Below the pieces are notes generated by a model. That model saw nothing but the letters and a program-made list of their open reading frames with translations, was not told the DNA's origin and searched no databases. Positions 27,077-36,469 of a DNA stretch of 64,000 nt are shown in pieces (position 1 is the first letter of the stretch; each line of letters starts with the position of its first letter). Both the position numbers and the translations under genes were made by a program. Origin of the DNA: Limnohabitans sp. 63ED37-2 (GTDB taxonomy: Bacteria; Pseudomonadota; Gammaproteobacteria; Burkholderiales; Burkholderiaceae_C); NCBI RefSeq assembly GCF_001412535.1, contig NZ_CP011774.1, forward strand, positions 1,855,501-1,919,500, in the 5' to 3' direction.

Positions 27077-29023
27077 ATGTTCAAGAATTTCAGCGTTTCG
27101 GTCCGGCTGTTGATGTTGGTCATCTGCATCAGTTTGGTTTCCGTGGTGGTCGGGTTCATGGGGCTGAGGGGGATGACTCAGGCCATTGCCAGTTTCAATT
27201 TCGTGAACACCGATCATTTGGTGCATTTGCGTGACCTGAAAATCATCTCTGACCAATACAGCTTGAACATCGTCGACGCGACGCACAAGGTCCGCTCGGG
27301 CCAGCTGTCTTGGGCCGATGCACAAAAGAAATTGGCGCAAGCCCGCAGCACGGTGAAAGAAAAATGGGCCGCACACCCGACCGATGATTTTGTGGGTGAA
27401 GAGCTCAAGCTGGTGACCAGCATCGAGGAGGCCTTTGCCAAACTCGAAGAGCCCTTGAACAAATTGCAGAAACTCTTTGAAAAAGAGGATCAAGAAGCCT
27501 TGACAGAGTTTGTGGAGAAAGAACTCTACGCAGACATCGACACCGTGGTTGAACAGCTGTCTTTGTTCATCGACGCCCAATTGATCGAAGCCAACAGCGA
27601 ATTTGAAGCGGCCGAAGCTACCTTTGAATTCAACAGAAACCTGACCATCGGCATCGTGCTGGCGGGCCTGTTGGGCGGCTTGTGGTTGGCTTTGTCCATC
27701 ATCCGCTCCATCACCCAACCTCTGGCCCAAGTGCAAAAAGTGGTGGGTGACATCGAAAAAACCGGCAACTTCTCTTTGCGCATCGATGTGCAGCAAAGCG
27801 ATGAAGTGGGCCGCACGGCCAAAGCCATCAACCGCATGATCGACTCGCAGCAATCTGCGGTCACCGAGGTCAACTTGGTGGTCACGGCCTTGGCCGCTGG
27901 CAATTTCGGCCCCCGGATCCAAGCCGATCTCAAGGGCGATCTGGCCAACATGAAAGATGCCGTGAACAACTCGGCCGATGCAATCCAGGGCACCACACGC
28001 AACCTGGTCGAGTTGATGGCGGCCCTGGAAAATGGCCACTTCTCCACCCGTGTCAATGCCCATGCCCAAGGCGAGTACCAAGCGGCCATGACACAAGCCG
28101 CCAATGCCATGCACACCCTGGACAACATGCTGGGCGATGTCACCAGCGTGCTCCAACAAGTGGCCAAAGGCAATCTGACACGCCGGGTTCAAGCCCAGGG
28201 CAACGGCGAGTTGGCCCAACTCAAAGACAACATCAACCAATCGTTGGAATCCTTGTCCCGCGCCATGCGGGCCATCAACAGCAACACCCAACAGGTGGCT
28301 GCTGCGGCCAACCAGACCAGCCAGGCCATTGGGCAAATCTCTGACGGTGCCCAAAACCAAACCCATGCCATCGCCCAGTTGGCATCCGCCGTTCGGCAGA
28401 CCAACGACGCGGTGGGCGATGTGTCACGCAACACCACCGTGGCCAGCCAGAAGTCTCAGGAATCGATGAGCATCATGCAAGACGGCATGAAGCAAATGGA
28501 ACAAATGGTCGAGGTGGTCAGTTCCATCGCTGCCAACTCGGAAAAGATCAACAAGATCACCGAAGTGATCGAAAAGATCGCCAACAAGACCAACTTGCTG
28601 TCGCTCAATGCCGCCATTGAAGCGGCACGCGCAGGCGAACATGGCAAAGGCTTCTCGGTGGTTGCCGAAGAGGTGGGCAAATTGGCCGCCAACAGCGCTG
28701 AAAGCTCGCAGGAAATCGCGCGACTCGTTCAAGAAGCCGTCGCCGAAACCCAACGCGCCGTGGAAACCGTCAAGCATGTCAACCGCGGCATGCACCAGAT
28801 CGAACAAGGCTCACGCGAAACCGACACCATGCTGCAAAGAATTTCTTCCGCTTTGGAAGAACAAAGCGCGGCAGTGGAGCAAATCAATTCCAACATTTCG
28901 AGCCTCGACGCCATTGCGCGCAGCAACTCTGCCGCCTCCGAAGAGATCACAGCCACGGTCATGGAACTGTCCAAAATCGCAGATTCCACACGCCACGAAG
29001 TCAGCAAATTCGAAGTCAACTGA
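27077..29023 (+). CDS. methyl-accepting chemotaxis protein (first)
   Basis: A 648-residue chemoreceptor. The ATG at 27077 (MFKNFSVSVRL) begins at the first membrane helix (about 8-31). A helical periplasmic sensor of about 155 residues follows, then the second helix (about 190-212, IGIVLAGLLGGLWLALSII). Several HAMP-like segments precede the signalling domain, whose tip EKIANKTNLLSLNAAIEAAR (about 497-516) is canonical. The sensor resembles the four-helix-bundle type. No CheB/CheR pentapeptide is present at the C-terminus (ends KFEVN). It is paralogous to the receptor at 30395. The ligand is unknown. Confidence 0.95.
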   Translation: MFKNFSVSVRLLMLVICISLVSVVVGFMGLRGMTQAIASFNFVNTDHLVHLRDLKIISDQYSLNIVDATHKVRSGQLSWADAQKKLAQARSTVKEKWAAHPTDDFVGEELKLVTSIEEAFAKLEEPLNKLQKLFEKEDQEALTEFVEKELYADIDTVVEQLSLFIDAQLIEANSEFEAAEATFEFNRNLTIGIVLAGLLGGLWLALSIIRSITQPLAQVQKVVGDIEKTGNFSLRIDVQQSDEVGRTAKAINRMIDSQQSAVTEVNLVVTALAAGNFGPRIQADLKGDLANMKDAVNNSADAIQGTTRNLVELMAALENGHFSTRVNAHAQGEYQAAMTQAANAMHTLDNMLGDVTSVLQQVAKGNLTRRVQAQGNGELAQLKDNINQSLESLSRAMRAINSNTQQVAAAANQTSQAIGQISDGAQNQTHAIAQLASAVRQTNDAVGDVSRNTTVASQKSQESMSIMQDGMKQMEQMVEVVSSIAANSEKINKITEVIEKIANKTNLLSLNAAIEAARAGEHGKGFSVVAEEVGKLAANSAESSQEIARLVQEAVAETQRAVETVKHVNRGMHQIEQGSRETDTMLQRISSALEEQSAAVEQINSNISSLDAIARSNSAASEEITATVMELSKIADSTRHEVSKFEVN

Positions 29024-29054
29024 TTCGCCTCATCACAATCACCAAAATAACACC

Positions 29055-29714
29055 ATGAAAATCTCCACCCCTTTCCGCGCCGCCAGCTTGATGGCTTTGA
29101 CCGTTTGTTTGTTCAACTTGCCCGCGCAAGCCGGTCGCCCCTTGGCCGTTGACGACGCCAACGTGAACGACAAAGGCGCTGGACACGTCGAAATTTGGGT
29201 GGCCCGCGACAGCGACAAGATCAACACTTGGAATGTGGCCCCTGCTTTTGCGCCTGTTGAGGGTGTCGAAATCGGTGTCAGTTACGCCAAGGCCCGCAAA
29301 TCCGGCACCGCCGAGCAAGCCATCCAAGCCAAGTGGCGCATCACCCCCAGCCAAGAAAATGGCTGCAACGTGGCCAGCACCTTGGGCACTGTGCATGAAA
29401 AAGGTGTGGGCAACAGCCCTTATCTGGTCGGCATTTTGACTTGCAACTCTGCAGCTGGCGCCATTCACGTCAATGTGACACGCCACAACCCCAAAGACGA
29501 GAATTCCTTCAACAGCTGGGGCGTGGCCTTTGAGCGGCAGATGGGCAGCATCACGCCACACATCGAAATGTTCGGTGACCAAGGCCAAAAAGCCAGCGTG
29601 CAAATGGGCGCCAAGACAGAAATTGCCCAAGGCCTGCAACTCGATGCCACCATCGGACGTGACCGCCAAAACCGCGCCAACGTTTTTTCATTGGGCGTCA
29701 AACAAGCCTTCTGA
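29055..29714 (+). CDS. exported protein, probable small outer-membrane barrel
   Basis: The 219-residue product has a clear signal peptide (MKISTPFRAASLMALTVCLFN, cleavage after AQA at about residue 25). The mature part alternates short beta-like stretches (HVEIWVARDS, GVEIGVSYAKA, QAKWRITPS, HVNVTRHNP, WGVAFERQ, QLDATIGRD) and ends in a C-terminal Phe (FSLGVKQAF), as outer-membrane barrels often do. Two Cys (NGCNVA, LTCNSA) could form a disulfide. It lies 31 bases after the first chemoreceptor and ends in a strong terminator, so both may share a transcript. Function unknown. Confidence 0.75.
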   Translation: MKISTPFRAASLMALTVCLFNLPAQAGRPLAVDDANVNDKGAGHVEIWVARDSDKINTWNVAPAFAPVEGVEIGVSYAKARKSGTAEQAIQAKWRITPSQENGCNVASTLGTVHEKGVGNSPYLVGILTCNSAAGAIHVNVTRHNPKDENSFNSWGVAFERQMGSITPHIEMFGDQGQKASVQMGAKTEIAQGLQLDATIGRDRQNRANVFSLGVKQAF

Positions 29715-29738
29715 GCATTGCGTTCTGCTCCTACCCAG

Positions 29739-29764
29739 AACCCACCCTAGCGGTGGGTTTTTTT
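29739..29764 (+). terminator. rho-independent terminator
   Basis: AACCCACC (29739-29746), five-base loop CTAGC, GGTGGGTT (29752-29759), then a run of T to 29764. The same stem with a one-base loop change recurs after the second chemoreceptor (32347). Confidence 0.93.
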
Positions 29765-29869
29765 ATGCATAAAGAGTTAAATCCAGCCTGAAATTTTATA
29801 AAAATTATCATTGCTAGGTCATTCAATCGGTGATAAAAACTGTACCCCACTCACCAATTGAGGTTTTTA

Positions 29870-30322
29870 ATGAAAAATTTGTCAAAAATTCTTTTACCGC
29901 TAATTCTGTTTACTTTTGCACAGAATGGCTTGGCCCAAGAACGTGCCACAAAAGAACAAGCGGTTGCGATGGTGGCCAAAGGCATCGCAGCCCTGAAAGC
30001 CAACGGGCCGAAGGCCTATGCTGACATGACTGCACCGAGCAAGACATTTGTTGAAAAAGACCTGTATCTGGTGGTTTATGACATGAACGGCAAACCACTT
30101 GCACATGGTCAAAATCCCTCACAAGTGGGTAAAAACCTGATCGGTTTGAAAGACCCGGATGGCAAAGAGTTTGTGAAAGAGCGCGTGGAGTTGGCCAAAT
30201 CCAAGGGCAAGTTCTGGCAAGACTACAAATTCACCGATCCACTGACCAAGACCGTACAGCCCAAGCAAATGTATTGCGAGAAGTATGAAGAAGTCGTGGT
30301 TTGCGGCGGTATTTACAAATAA
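29870..30322 (+). CDS. periplasmic single-Cache-domain protein
   Basis: The 150-residue product begins with a signal peptide (MKNLSKILLPLILFTFAQN, cleavage after LAQ). The rest is one small Cache-like domain: TKEQAVAMVAKGIAALKANGP, LYLVVYDMNGKPLAHGQNPSQVGKNL, DGKEFVKERVELAKSKG. Cache domains bind small ligands outside the membrane, usually as part of receptors; here the domain stands alone between two chemoreceptors. Two Cys near the end (YCEKYEEVVVCGG) may pair. The ATG at 29870 follows GAGG. It could present a ligand to a receptor as a binding protein, which is inference. Confidence 0.82.
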   Translation: MKNLSKILLPLILFTFAQNGLAQERATKEQAVAMVAKGIAALKANGPKAYADMTAPSKTFVEKDLYLVVYDMNGKPLAHGQNPSQVGKNLIGLKDPDGKEFVKERVELAKSKGKFWQDYKFTDPLTKTVQPKQMYCEKYEEVVVCGGIYK

Positions 30323-30348
30323 CCGAGCCCCTTTCCTGGAATACCCAG

Positions 30349-30377
30349 GCGATTTGCGCAGATTCAGCGCAAATCGC
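30349..30377 (+). terminator. perfect 11-bp hairpin before the second chemoreceptor
   Basis: GCGATTTGCGC (30349-30359) and GCGCAAATCGC (30367-30377) form a perfect stem with a seven-base loop, then TTTA. The ATG of the next gene is only 17 bases further and lacks a visible Shine-Dalgarno, so the hairpin could end the Cache transcript or affect the receptor's translation. Confidence 0.6.
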
Positions 30378-30394
30378 TTTACCAAATTACCGAC

Positions 30395-32326
30395 ATGTTC
30401 AAACAATTTTCTTCCCTGGGCATCGCTCTGAAAATCATGGTGGCCCCGGCCATCATTTCTTGTCTATTGCTGATTTTCGGTTTGTACAGCCACTGGAACA
30501 TGTCAGTGACACAAAGCCAAATTGAAGAACTCAACCAGGCCACACAAGCGGAGCGCTCTGCACAAGAGCTGCAGTCCATCATCCACCAAACACATGCCTC
30601 GGTGTACCGCAGTTTTTCGATGATTGCGATGAAGCAACCGGACCAGGCCAAAGAATTGATGACCCAACGCCTGCAGGCGGTGGACGAGATGATCCGGATG
30701 TATGACGCCGATGAAGAGCTCAAAAAAGACATTCAGATCGAGCCCGTCAAGACCTATTTCACGAACGCCGCCGAAGCTTTTGACGCTGCCCTGTCCGACC
30801 CCAATCTGGGTGCGATGATGATGCAATCTGCAGACGACAGCTACGACAAAACCATCACGATGCTGCAAGGTGTCACGTCGGTCAGCCGCATCAAGGCCAA
30901 CAACGCCAACGACCAATTTCTCCAGAACCTCGAATTCATGAAGCGCACCCAATCCTTGGTGCTTTTGGTGGCTGTGGCTTTGGGTTTGTTTGTGGCTTAT
31001 CTGGCGGGCAAACGCATTGCAAAGCCCTTGCTCTTGATGAAGGAAAAGCTGGTCGAAATTGCCAATACCGGACGCTTTGAGCAGCGCATTGCGGTCATGT
31101 CCAGAGACGAAGTAGGCCAGACGGCTGAAGCGGCCAATGCGCTCATGGGCAACCTGCAAAGCAGTTTCCAGTCGGTCAACTCAGCCCTCAAAGGTTTAGC
31201 GGCTGGCGAGTTTGAAGCTAAGATCGACACCCGCTTGCAGGGTGACCTAGGCGACATGATGCTGGCGGTTCAATCCACGGTCGAAAGCGTTCGTAACACC
31301 ATGAACGGTTTGGACCAGATGATGAGCGCCATGAGCCACGGCAATTTTTCTGGCGACATGGACATTCAGGCGCAGGGCGCTTACAAACGCACAGCCAACC
31401 AGGCCCAAACCACCATTGTGGCCTTGCGAGATATGCTGGGCGATGTCGGCCGCGTGCTGGACAAGATGGCCAGTGGCGACCTGACAGCCCGAGTCACCGC
31501 CCAAGGCGAAGGCGATCTGGCCAAACTCAAAACCAACATCAATAGCACCCTGGAGTCTTTGTCCAAGGCATTTGGTTTGATCCATCACAACGCCCGTCAA
31601 GTGGCGGCTGCGGCTTCTCAGTCCAGCCAAGCGATTGGACAAATTTCTGATGGAGCTCAAAATCAAACGCATGCCATCTCTCAAGTTTCGGCAGCGGTTC
31701 GACAAACCGCTGAGTCGGTGTCTGATGTCTCTCAGAACACGGAAATCGCCAGTCAAAAGTCGCGTCAATCCGTCACCGTCTTGCGCGATGGTTTGGCCAA
31801 AATTGAAAAGATGGTTGAAGTGGTCAACAACATCGCCAGCAATTCGGAAAAGATCAACAAGATCACGGACGTGATTGAAAAGATTGCGAACAAAACCAAT
31901 CTTTTGTCCCTGAATGCAGCCATCGAAGCCGCCCGTGCTGGCGAACATGGCAAAGGCTTTGCTGTTGTGGCGGACGAGGTGGGCAAACTGGCGGTCAGCA
32001 GCGCAGAAAGTTCCAAAGAAATTGCCGCCTTGGTTCAGCAAGCCGTACTCGACACCGTCAAAGCCGTATCAGCGGTCAAAGAGGTCAGCCATGACATGAG
32101 CCAGATCGAACTGGGCACACAAGAAACCGATCAGATGTTGATGCGCATTTCTCAGGCATTGGAAGAGCAGAATAACGCCGTGCGCGAAATCAATCAGAAC
32201 TTGACGAACTTGGACGGCATCTCACGCAGCAATTCCGCCGCCTCAGAAGAAATCACCGCCACGGTGATGGAGTTGTCCAAACTGGCCGATGCAACCCGCC
32301 ATCAGGCCGAACGCTTCACGGTCTGA
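30395..32326 (+). CDS. methyl-accepting chemotaxis protein (second)
   Basis: A 643-residue chemoreceptor. First membrane helix at about 10-32 (IMVAPAIISCLLLIFGLY), a helical periplasmic sensor, second helix at about 190-208 (LVLLVAVALGLFVAYLAG), HAMP segments (DEVGQTAEAANALMGN), then the signalling tip EKIANKTNLLSLNAAIEAAR. From the tip onward it is nearly the same as the first receptor, while the sensors differ, so the pair arose by duplication with a new sensor. No obvious ribosome site precedes the ATG. A strong terminator follows. Confidence 0.95.
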   Translation: MFKQFSSLGIALKIMVAPAIISCLLLIFGLYSHWNMSVTQSQIEELNQATQAERSAQELQSIIHQTHASVYRSFSMIAMKQPDQAKELMTQRLQAVDEMIRMYDADEELKKDIQIEPVKTYFTNAAEAFDAALSDPNLGAMMMQSADDSYDKTITMLQGVTSVSRIKANNANDQFLQNLEFMKRTQSLVLLVAVALGLFVAYLAGKRIAKPLLLMKEKLVEIANTGRFEQRIAVMSRDEVGQTAEAANALMGNLQSSFQSVNSALKGLAAGEFEAKIDTRLQGDLGDMMLAVQSTVESVRNTMNGLDQMMSAMSHGNFSGDMDIQAQGAYKRTANQAQTTIVALRDMLGDVGRVLDKMASGDLTARVTAQGEGDLAKLKTNINSTLESLSKAFGLIHHNARQVAAAASQSSQAIGQISDGAQNQTHAISQVSAAVRQTAESVSDVSQNTEIASQKSRQSVTVLRDGLAKIEKMVEVVNNIASNSEKINKITDVIEKIANKTNLLSLNAAIEAARAGEHGKGFAVVADEVGKLAVSSAESSKEIAALVQQAVLDTVKAVSAVKEVSHDMSQIELGTQETDQMLMRISQALEEQNNAVREINQNLTNLDGISRSNSAASEEITATVMELSKLADATRHQAERFTV

Positions 32327-32346
32327 GTGAATCAGGAAGCCGTCTA

Positions 32347-32372
32347 AAACCCACCCTCGCGGTGGGTTTTTT
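32347..32372 (+). terminator. rho-independent terminator
   Basis: AAACCCACC (32347-32355), loop CTCGC, GGTGGGTTT (32361-32369), with the T-run ending at 32372. Near-identical to the terminator at 29739. Confidence 0.93.
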
Positions 32373-32489
32373 GTGGGCGAAACGCCAAAACCCCATGATT
32401 TCCCCTAGGAAAACACATTGCGGACTGACCCATAATCAGAAGAGAAGTTTGTACAAGCACGGGCACTGCCCTTCAGACCGGAGAGACAC

Positions 32490-33674
32490 ATGACATCACG
32501 ACGTTCAGTTTTGACCCAAGGCGCAGCCTTATTGGGTGCCACATCCAGCGGCCTGTTGGTCCCCCAAAGCGCTCTGGCCCAGTCCGGCAAGATCCGTGTG
32601 GGCCTGATGCTGCCCTACACCGGCACTTTTGCCCAACTGGGCGTGGCCATTGAGAACGGCGTGCGCATGGCGATCAACGAGCAAGGCGGCAAGTTGGGTG
32701 GTCGTGAAATCGAATGGTTCAAGGTGGACGACGAATCCGAGCCCTCCAAAGCCATCGAAAACGCCAACAAGTTGGTCCAACGCGACAAGGTCGATGTGCT
32801 GATCGGCACCGTGCACTCGGGTGTACAAATGGGTATTCACCGTGTGGCCCGCGAAAGCGGCGTCATCAACCTGATCCCCAACGCGGGCGTTCACATCGCC
32901 ACCCGCGCCCAGTGCGCCCCCAACGTGTTCCGCACCAGCTTCTCCAACAGCCAGCCCACCATGGCGCTGGGCGAGGCCATGGTCAAGCGCGGCCACAAAA
33001 AGGCGGTCTGGATCACCTGGAAATATGCGGCCGGCGACGAAGCCTTTGAGGGCTTCAAAGAGAGCTACACCAAAGCGGGCGGCACCATCATCAAGGAACT
33101 GGGCCTGCCCTTCCCCAACGTTGAATTCCAGGCGCTGCTGACCGAAATCGCTGCGCTCAAGCCTGACGCTGTGGCTTGCTTCTTTGCTGGTGGCGGCGCG
33201 GCCAAATTCTTGCGCGACTACGCCGCTGCGGGCCTCAAGGGCAAAATTCCTTTGTATGGCTCGGGTTTCCTGACCGAAGGCGTGCTGGACGCCGCAGGCC
33301 CCGCCGCAGACGGCGTTTTGACCACCTTGCACTATGGTGATGGCATCGAGACCAAGCGCAACAAGGAGTTCCGCCTCAATTACGCCAAAACCTTCAAGAT
33401 GCAACCCGACGTGTATGCCGTGCAAGGCTACGACACCGGCTTGTTGCTGGTGCAAGGCGCCAACGCCGTCAAGGGCGATGTGAGCCAAAAAGCCGCCATG
33501 ATCAAGGCCATGGAAGTGGCCGTGATCGACAGCCCACGCGGGAAATGGACCATGAGCAAGTCGCACAACCCGGTGCAAGACATCTACCTGCGCGAAGTCT
33601 CGAACAAAGAGAACAAAGTGATTGGCGTGGCCGCCAAGGCATTGGCCGATTCTGGCGCGGGTTGCCGCATGTAA
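32490..33674 (+). CDS. ABC transporter substrate-binding protein (LivK type)
   Basis: Periplasmic receptor of a branched-chain-type importer. The signal region MTSRRSVLTQGAALLGA has a twin-arginine-like SRRSVL and cleaves after ALA (about residue 30). The mature protein has the type I periplasmic fold: KIRVGLMLPYTGTFAQLGVAIENG, VDVLIGTVHSGVQMGIHRVA, DVYAVQGYDTGLLLVQGA. The ligand cannot be read from the sequence. A PobR-type regulator and pobA at the end of the cluster suggest 4-hydroxybenzoate or a similar aromatic rather than amino acids. A terminator separates it from the permeases, so it is probably made in excess. Confidence 0.88.
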   Translation: MTSRRSVLTQGAALLGATSSGLLVPQSALAQSGKIRVGLMLPYTGTFAQLGVAIENGVRMAINEQGGKLGGREIEWFKVDDESEPSKAIENANKLVQRDKVDVLIGTVHSGVQMGIHRVARESGVINLIPNAGVHIATRAQCAPNVFRTSFSNSQPTMALGEAMVKRGHKKAVWITWKYAAGDEAFEGFKESYTKAGGTIIKELGLPFPNVEFQALLTEIAALKPDAVACFFAGGGAAKFLRDYAAAGLKGKIPLYGSGFLTEGVLDAAGPAADGVLTTLHYGDGIETKRNKEFRLNYAKTFKMQPDVYAVQGYDTGLLLVQGANAVKGDVSQKAAMIKAMEVAVIDSPRGKWTMSKSHNPVQDIYLREVSNKENKVIGVAAKALADSGAGCRM

Positions 33675-33731
33675 ACGGCAGGCGTGGGCAGTTGGGGCAT
33701 TCCCCACGGCCATCCGTTTGCCAGCCGTGCC

Positions 33732-33757
33732 ACGGCGGATCTCGGTCCGCCGTTTTT
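33732..33757 (+). terminator. terminator between binding protein and permease genes
   Basis: ACGGCGGA (33732-33739), six-base loop, TCCGCCGT (33746-33753), then T to 33757. It lies in the 149-base gap after the binding-protein gene. Partial termination here would give more receptor than membrane complex. Confidence 0.85.
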
Positions 33758-33823
33758 AATGGCGCTCTCCCTGAAGGGCTTGGGGCCTGCGGCTACCCTC
33801 CTCCATTCCAAGTGTGATACCCG

Positions 33824-34687
33824 ATGGACTTTGTGAATTTCTTGATCCAGCTGCTCAACAGCGTCCAGTACGGGCTGCTGCTGTTCATGTTGGCAGCGGG
33901 CCTGACGCTGATTTTCGGCATCATGGGCGTGGTGAATTTGGCGCACGGCAGCTTTTACATGCTGGGGGCTTACCTGGCTTGGTCTTTGGCTGCGCAGCTG
34001 GGCAGCTTCACACTGGCCATCATCGTGGGCACTGCCTTGTCGGTGGCCTTTGGCCTGCTCATTGAGCGCTTGCTGTTTCGCCACTTCTACCACCGTGACC
34101 ACTTGGACCAGGTGCTGCTCACGTTCGGTTTGATTTACGTGTTTGAAGAGCTGCGCTCCATGATTTGGGGCGACGATGTGCACGGCCTGCCCGTGCCCGA
34201 GTTGTTGGCCGCGTCCATCCCCCTCACCGAAAACCTGTCTTACCCGGTGTACCGCCTGTTCATGTCGGGCGTGTGCCTGGTGCTGGCGCTGGGTCTGTAT
34301 TTGCTGATTTCCAAAACCCGTTTGGGTATGAAGATCCGTGCCGGAGCCTTCAACCGCGAGATGACCGAATCGCTGGGTGTGAACATCAAGCTCATCCACT
34401 CGGTGGTGTTCGCTTTGGGCATTGGCCTGGCCTCGATCGCGGGCATGATCGCCGCGCCTGTGTCCAGCGTCTACCCCAATATGGGCTCACAGGTCTTGAT
34501 CATGTGCTTTGTGGTGGTGGTCATTGGCGGCATCGGCTCGGTGCGCGGCGCTTTGATCGCCGCCTTGCTGGTGGGCCTGGTCGACACCTTTGGCAAGGTG
34601 CTGCTGCCCCAGGCCTCGGGCATGCTGGTGTATGTGCTGATGGCCTTGGTGCTGCTGTACAAACCCGAAGGCCTGTTCAAGCAATGA
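33824..34687 (+). CDS. ABC transporter permease (LivH type)
   Basis: A 287-residue integral membrane protein with about eight hydrophobic helices. The family start is typical: FLIQLLNSVQYGLLLFMLAAGLTLIFGIMGVVNLAHGSFYMLGAY. The cytoplasmic loop ITKTRLGMKIRAGAFNREMTESLGVN-like region contacts the ATPase, and the end (LLPQASGMLVYVLMALVLLYKPEGLF) is standard. It pairs with the LivM-type permease 13 bases downstream to form the channel of the importer. Confidence 0.92.
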   Translation: MDFVNFLIQLLNSVQYGLLLFMLAAGLTLIFGIMGVVNLAHGSFYMLGAYLAWSLAAQLGSFTLAIIVGTALSVAFGLLIERLLFRHFYHRDHLDQVLLTFGLIYVFEELRSMIWGDDVHGLPVPELLAASIPLTENLSYPVYRLFMSGVCLVLALGLYLLISKTRLGMKIRAGAFNREMTESLGVNIKLIHSVVFALGIGLASIAGMIAAPVSSVYPNMGSQVLIMCFVVVVIGGIGSVRGALIAALLVGLVDTFGKVLLPQASGMLVYVLMALVLLYKPEGLFKQ

Positions 34688-34700
34688 AAAAGACATCCAC

Positions 34701-35708
34701 ATGAGCACGCCCCAAATTCACCTTGAAACCCTGCCGCGCAGCATCCAGCTGCTGATGGTGCTGGGCTTTTTGGCGCTCGCCGCCTTCCCTTTTGTCGGAA
34801 CCGACTTCTACACGGCCATGGTCGTGCGCATGATGATTTTGGCCATCTTCGCCATGAGCCTTGATTTGCTTCAAGGCGTCACGGGCCTCGTGTCGCTGGG
34901 CCATGCCGCTTACTTTGGCTTGGCGGGTTATGTGTTGGCTTTTGTCACGCCGCAAAACGAGCCCATCAGCCTGTACACCAGCTTGCCGCTGGCTGTGGGT
35001 GGGTCCGCGCTGGCGGCTTTGGTCATCGGCTTTTTGGTGGTGCGCACGCACGGCATCTACTTCATCATGGTGACCATGGCCTTTGCGCAGATGATTTTTT
35101 ACATCTTCTTTGACAACAAGGCGCTGGGCGGCTCGGACGGTTTGTTCCTGAACTTCCGCCCCGATGCGGGCATCATCGACCTGGAAAACAAACGCGTGTT
35201 TTATTACTTCACGCTGGGCTGTTTGCTGGTGGTGTATGTGTTCTTGCGCCGCCTGCTCTGGAGCCCCTTTGGCCGGGCGCTGTCGGGCATCCGCGTCAAC
35301 GAGCACCGCATGCGGGCGCTGGGCTTTAACACCTTCAGCCACAAGTTGGCGGCCTTCACACTGGCGGGTGCCTTGGCGGGCCTGGCGGGTTATTTGTTCG
35401 CGGCGCAAACCGGTTTTGTGAACCCCGAGCTGATGGGCTTTCACCTCAGTGCACACGCCATCATGATGGTGATTTTGGGCGGCATGGGCAATTTTGCGGG
35501 GGCCATTGTGGGCGCCTTCAGCTTTGAGTATTTGCTGCATGTGTTCAAAGACTTGCCCGAGGTGGGCAGCTTCAAAACCGGCAAACACTGGCAGATGTGG
35601 ATGGGCCTGTTCATCGTGGCGCTGATCATCTTTGCGCCCAAAGGCATTTTGGGCCTGATCAACCGGGCTTTGGGCAGCAAAACGGCCAAGGAGGCGGGTC
35701 ATGACTGA
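34701..35708 (+). CDS. ABC transporter permease (LivM type)
   Basis: A 335-residue membrane protein with several helices. Family landmarks are LDLLQGVTGLVSLGHAAYFGLAGY, VVRTHGIYFIMVTMAFAQMIFY, SGIRVNEHRMRALGFNTF (the ATPase-coupling loop) and VILGGMGNFAGAIVGAFSFE. Its end overlaps the start of the ATPase gene by eight bases, so the two are translationally coupled. Confidence 0.92.
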   Translation: MSTPQIHLETLPRSIQLLMVLGFLALAAFPFVGTDFYTAMVVRMMILAIFAMSLDLLQGVTGLVSLGHAAYFGLAGYVLAFVTPQNEPISLYTSLPLAVGGSALAALVIGFLVVRTHGIYFIMVTMAFAQMIFYIFFDNKALGGSDGLFLNFRPDAGIIDLENKRVFYYFTLGCLLVVYVFLRRLLWSPFGRALSGIRVNEHRMRALGFNTFSHKLAAFTLAGALAGLAGYLFAAQTGFVNPELMGFHLSAHAIMMVILGGMGNFAGAIVGAFSFEYLLHVFKDLPEVGSFKTGKHWQMWMGLFIVALIIFAPKGILGLINRALGSKTAKEAGHD

Positions 35709-36468
35709 TCGTCAAGTCTTGCTGTCCGCCCGTGGCTTGACCAAGCGCTTTGGCGGCTTGGCGGCTGTGAACGACGTTTCGCTGGATTTGTGGCTCGGCC
35801 AGATTCACGCGGTGATTGGCCCCAACGGCGCGGGCAAGTCCACGCTGGCCAACCTGATCTCGGGCGATTTGCCCCCCACCAGCGGCAGCATCACCTTGGG
35901 CGAACACCCCATCACCGGCTGGACGCCTGAAAAAATCTCGCGCCACGGCTTGGGGCGCAGCTACCAAAAAACCAACATCTTCACCACCTTCACCGTGTGG
36001 GACAACGTGCGCTTGGCCGCGCAGTCGCGTGTGCAGCCCTCGCCCTTCAACCCATTGGGTTGGTTGCAGGCTGCGGCCCGAATGCAAGCCGTGAATGCTC
36101 GGGCCGAGCGTGCGATGGAACTGGCGGGGCTGCAAGACCGCCGCCACGCTCAAGCCGGGGCCACCAGCCACGGCGAGCAGCGCCAGCTCGAAATCGCCAT
36201 GACCTTGGCCACCGAGCCCCGCGTGCTGCTGCTCGACGAGCCGCTGGCGGGCATGGGCCAAGCCGAGGCCGAGCGCATGGTGCAGCTGCTGTTGCGCCTC
36301 AAAAAAGAACACGCCATCTTGCTGGTGGAGCACGACATGGACGCCGTGTTCACCCTGGCCGACCACCTCACGGTCATGGTCAACGGGCAAGTGATTGCAA
36401 GCGACACGCCTGCTGCTGTGCGTGCCGATACCGGTGTGCAGGCCGCTTACCTGGGCGAGGAACATTGA
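35701..36468 (+). CDS. ABC transporter ATP-binding protein (LivG type)
   Basis: A 255-residue ATPase. Walker A is GPNGAGKSTLANLISGD; the signature motif reads SHGEQRQLEIAM (SHGEQ in place of LSGGQ, usual for LivG); Walker B is RVLLLDEPLAGMG; the switch is VEHDMD. The end, GVQAAYLGEEH, is typical for LivG. It begins inside the permease gene and ends one base before the LivF ATG. Confidence 0.93.
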   Translation: MTDRQVLLSARGLTKRFGGLAAVNDVSLDLWLGQIHAVIGPNGAGKSTLANLISGDLPPTSGSITLGEHPITGWTPEKISRHGLGRSYQKTNIFTTFTVWDNVRLAAQSRVQPSPFNPLGWLQAAARMQAVNARAERAMELAGLQDRRHAQAGATSHGEQRQLEIAMTLATEPRVLLLDEPLAGMGQAEAERMVQLLLRLKKEHAILLVEHDMDAVFTLADHLTVMVNGQVIASDTPAAVRADTGVQAAYLGEEH

Positions 36469-36469
36469 G

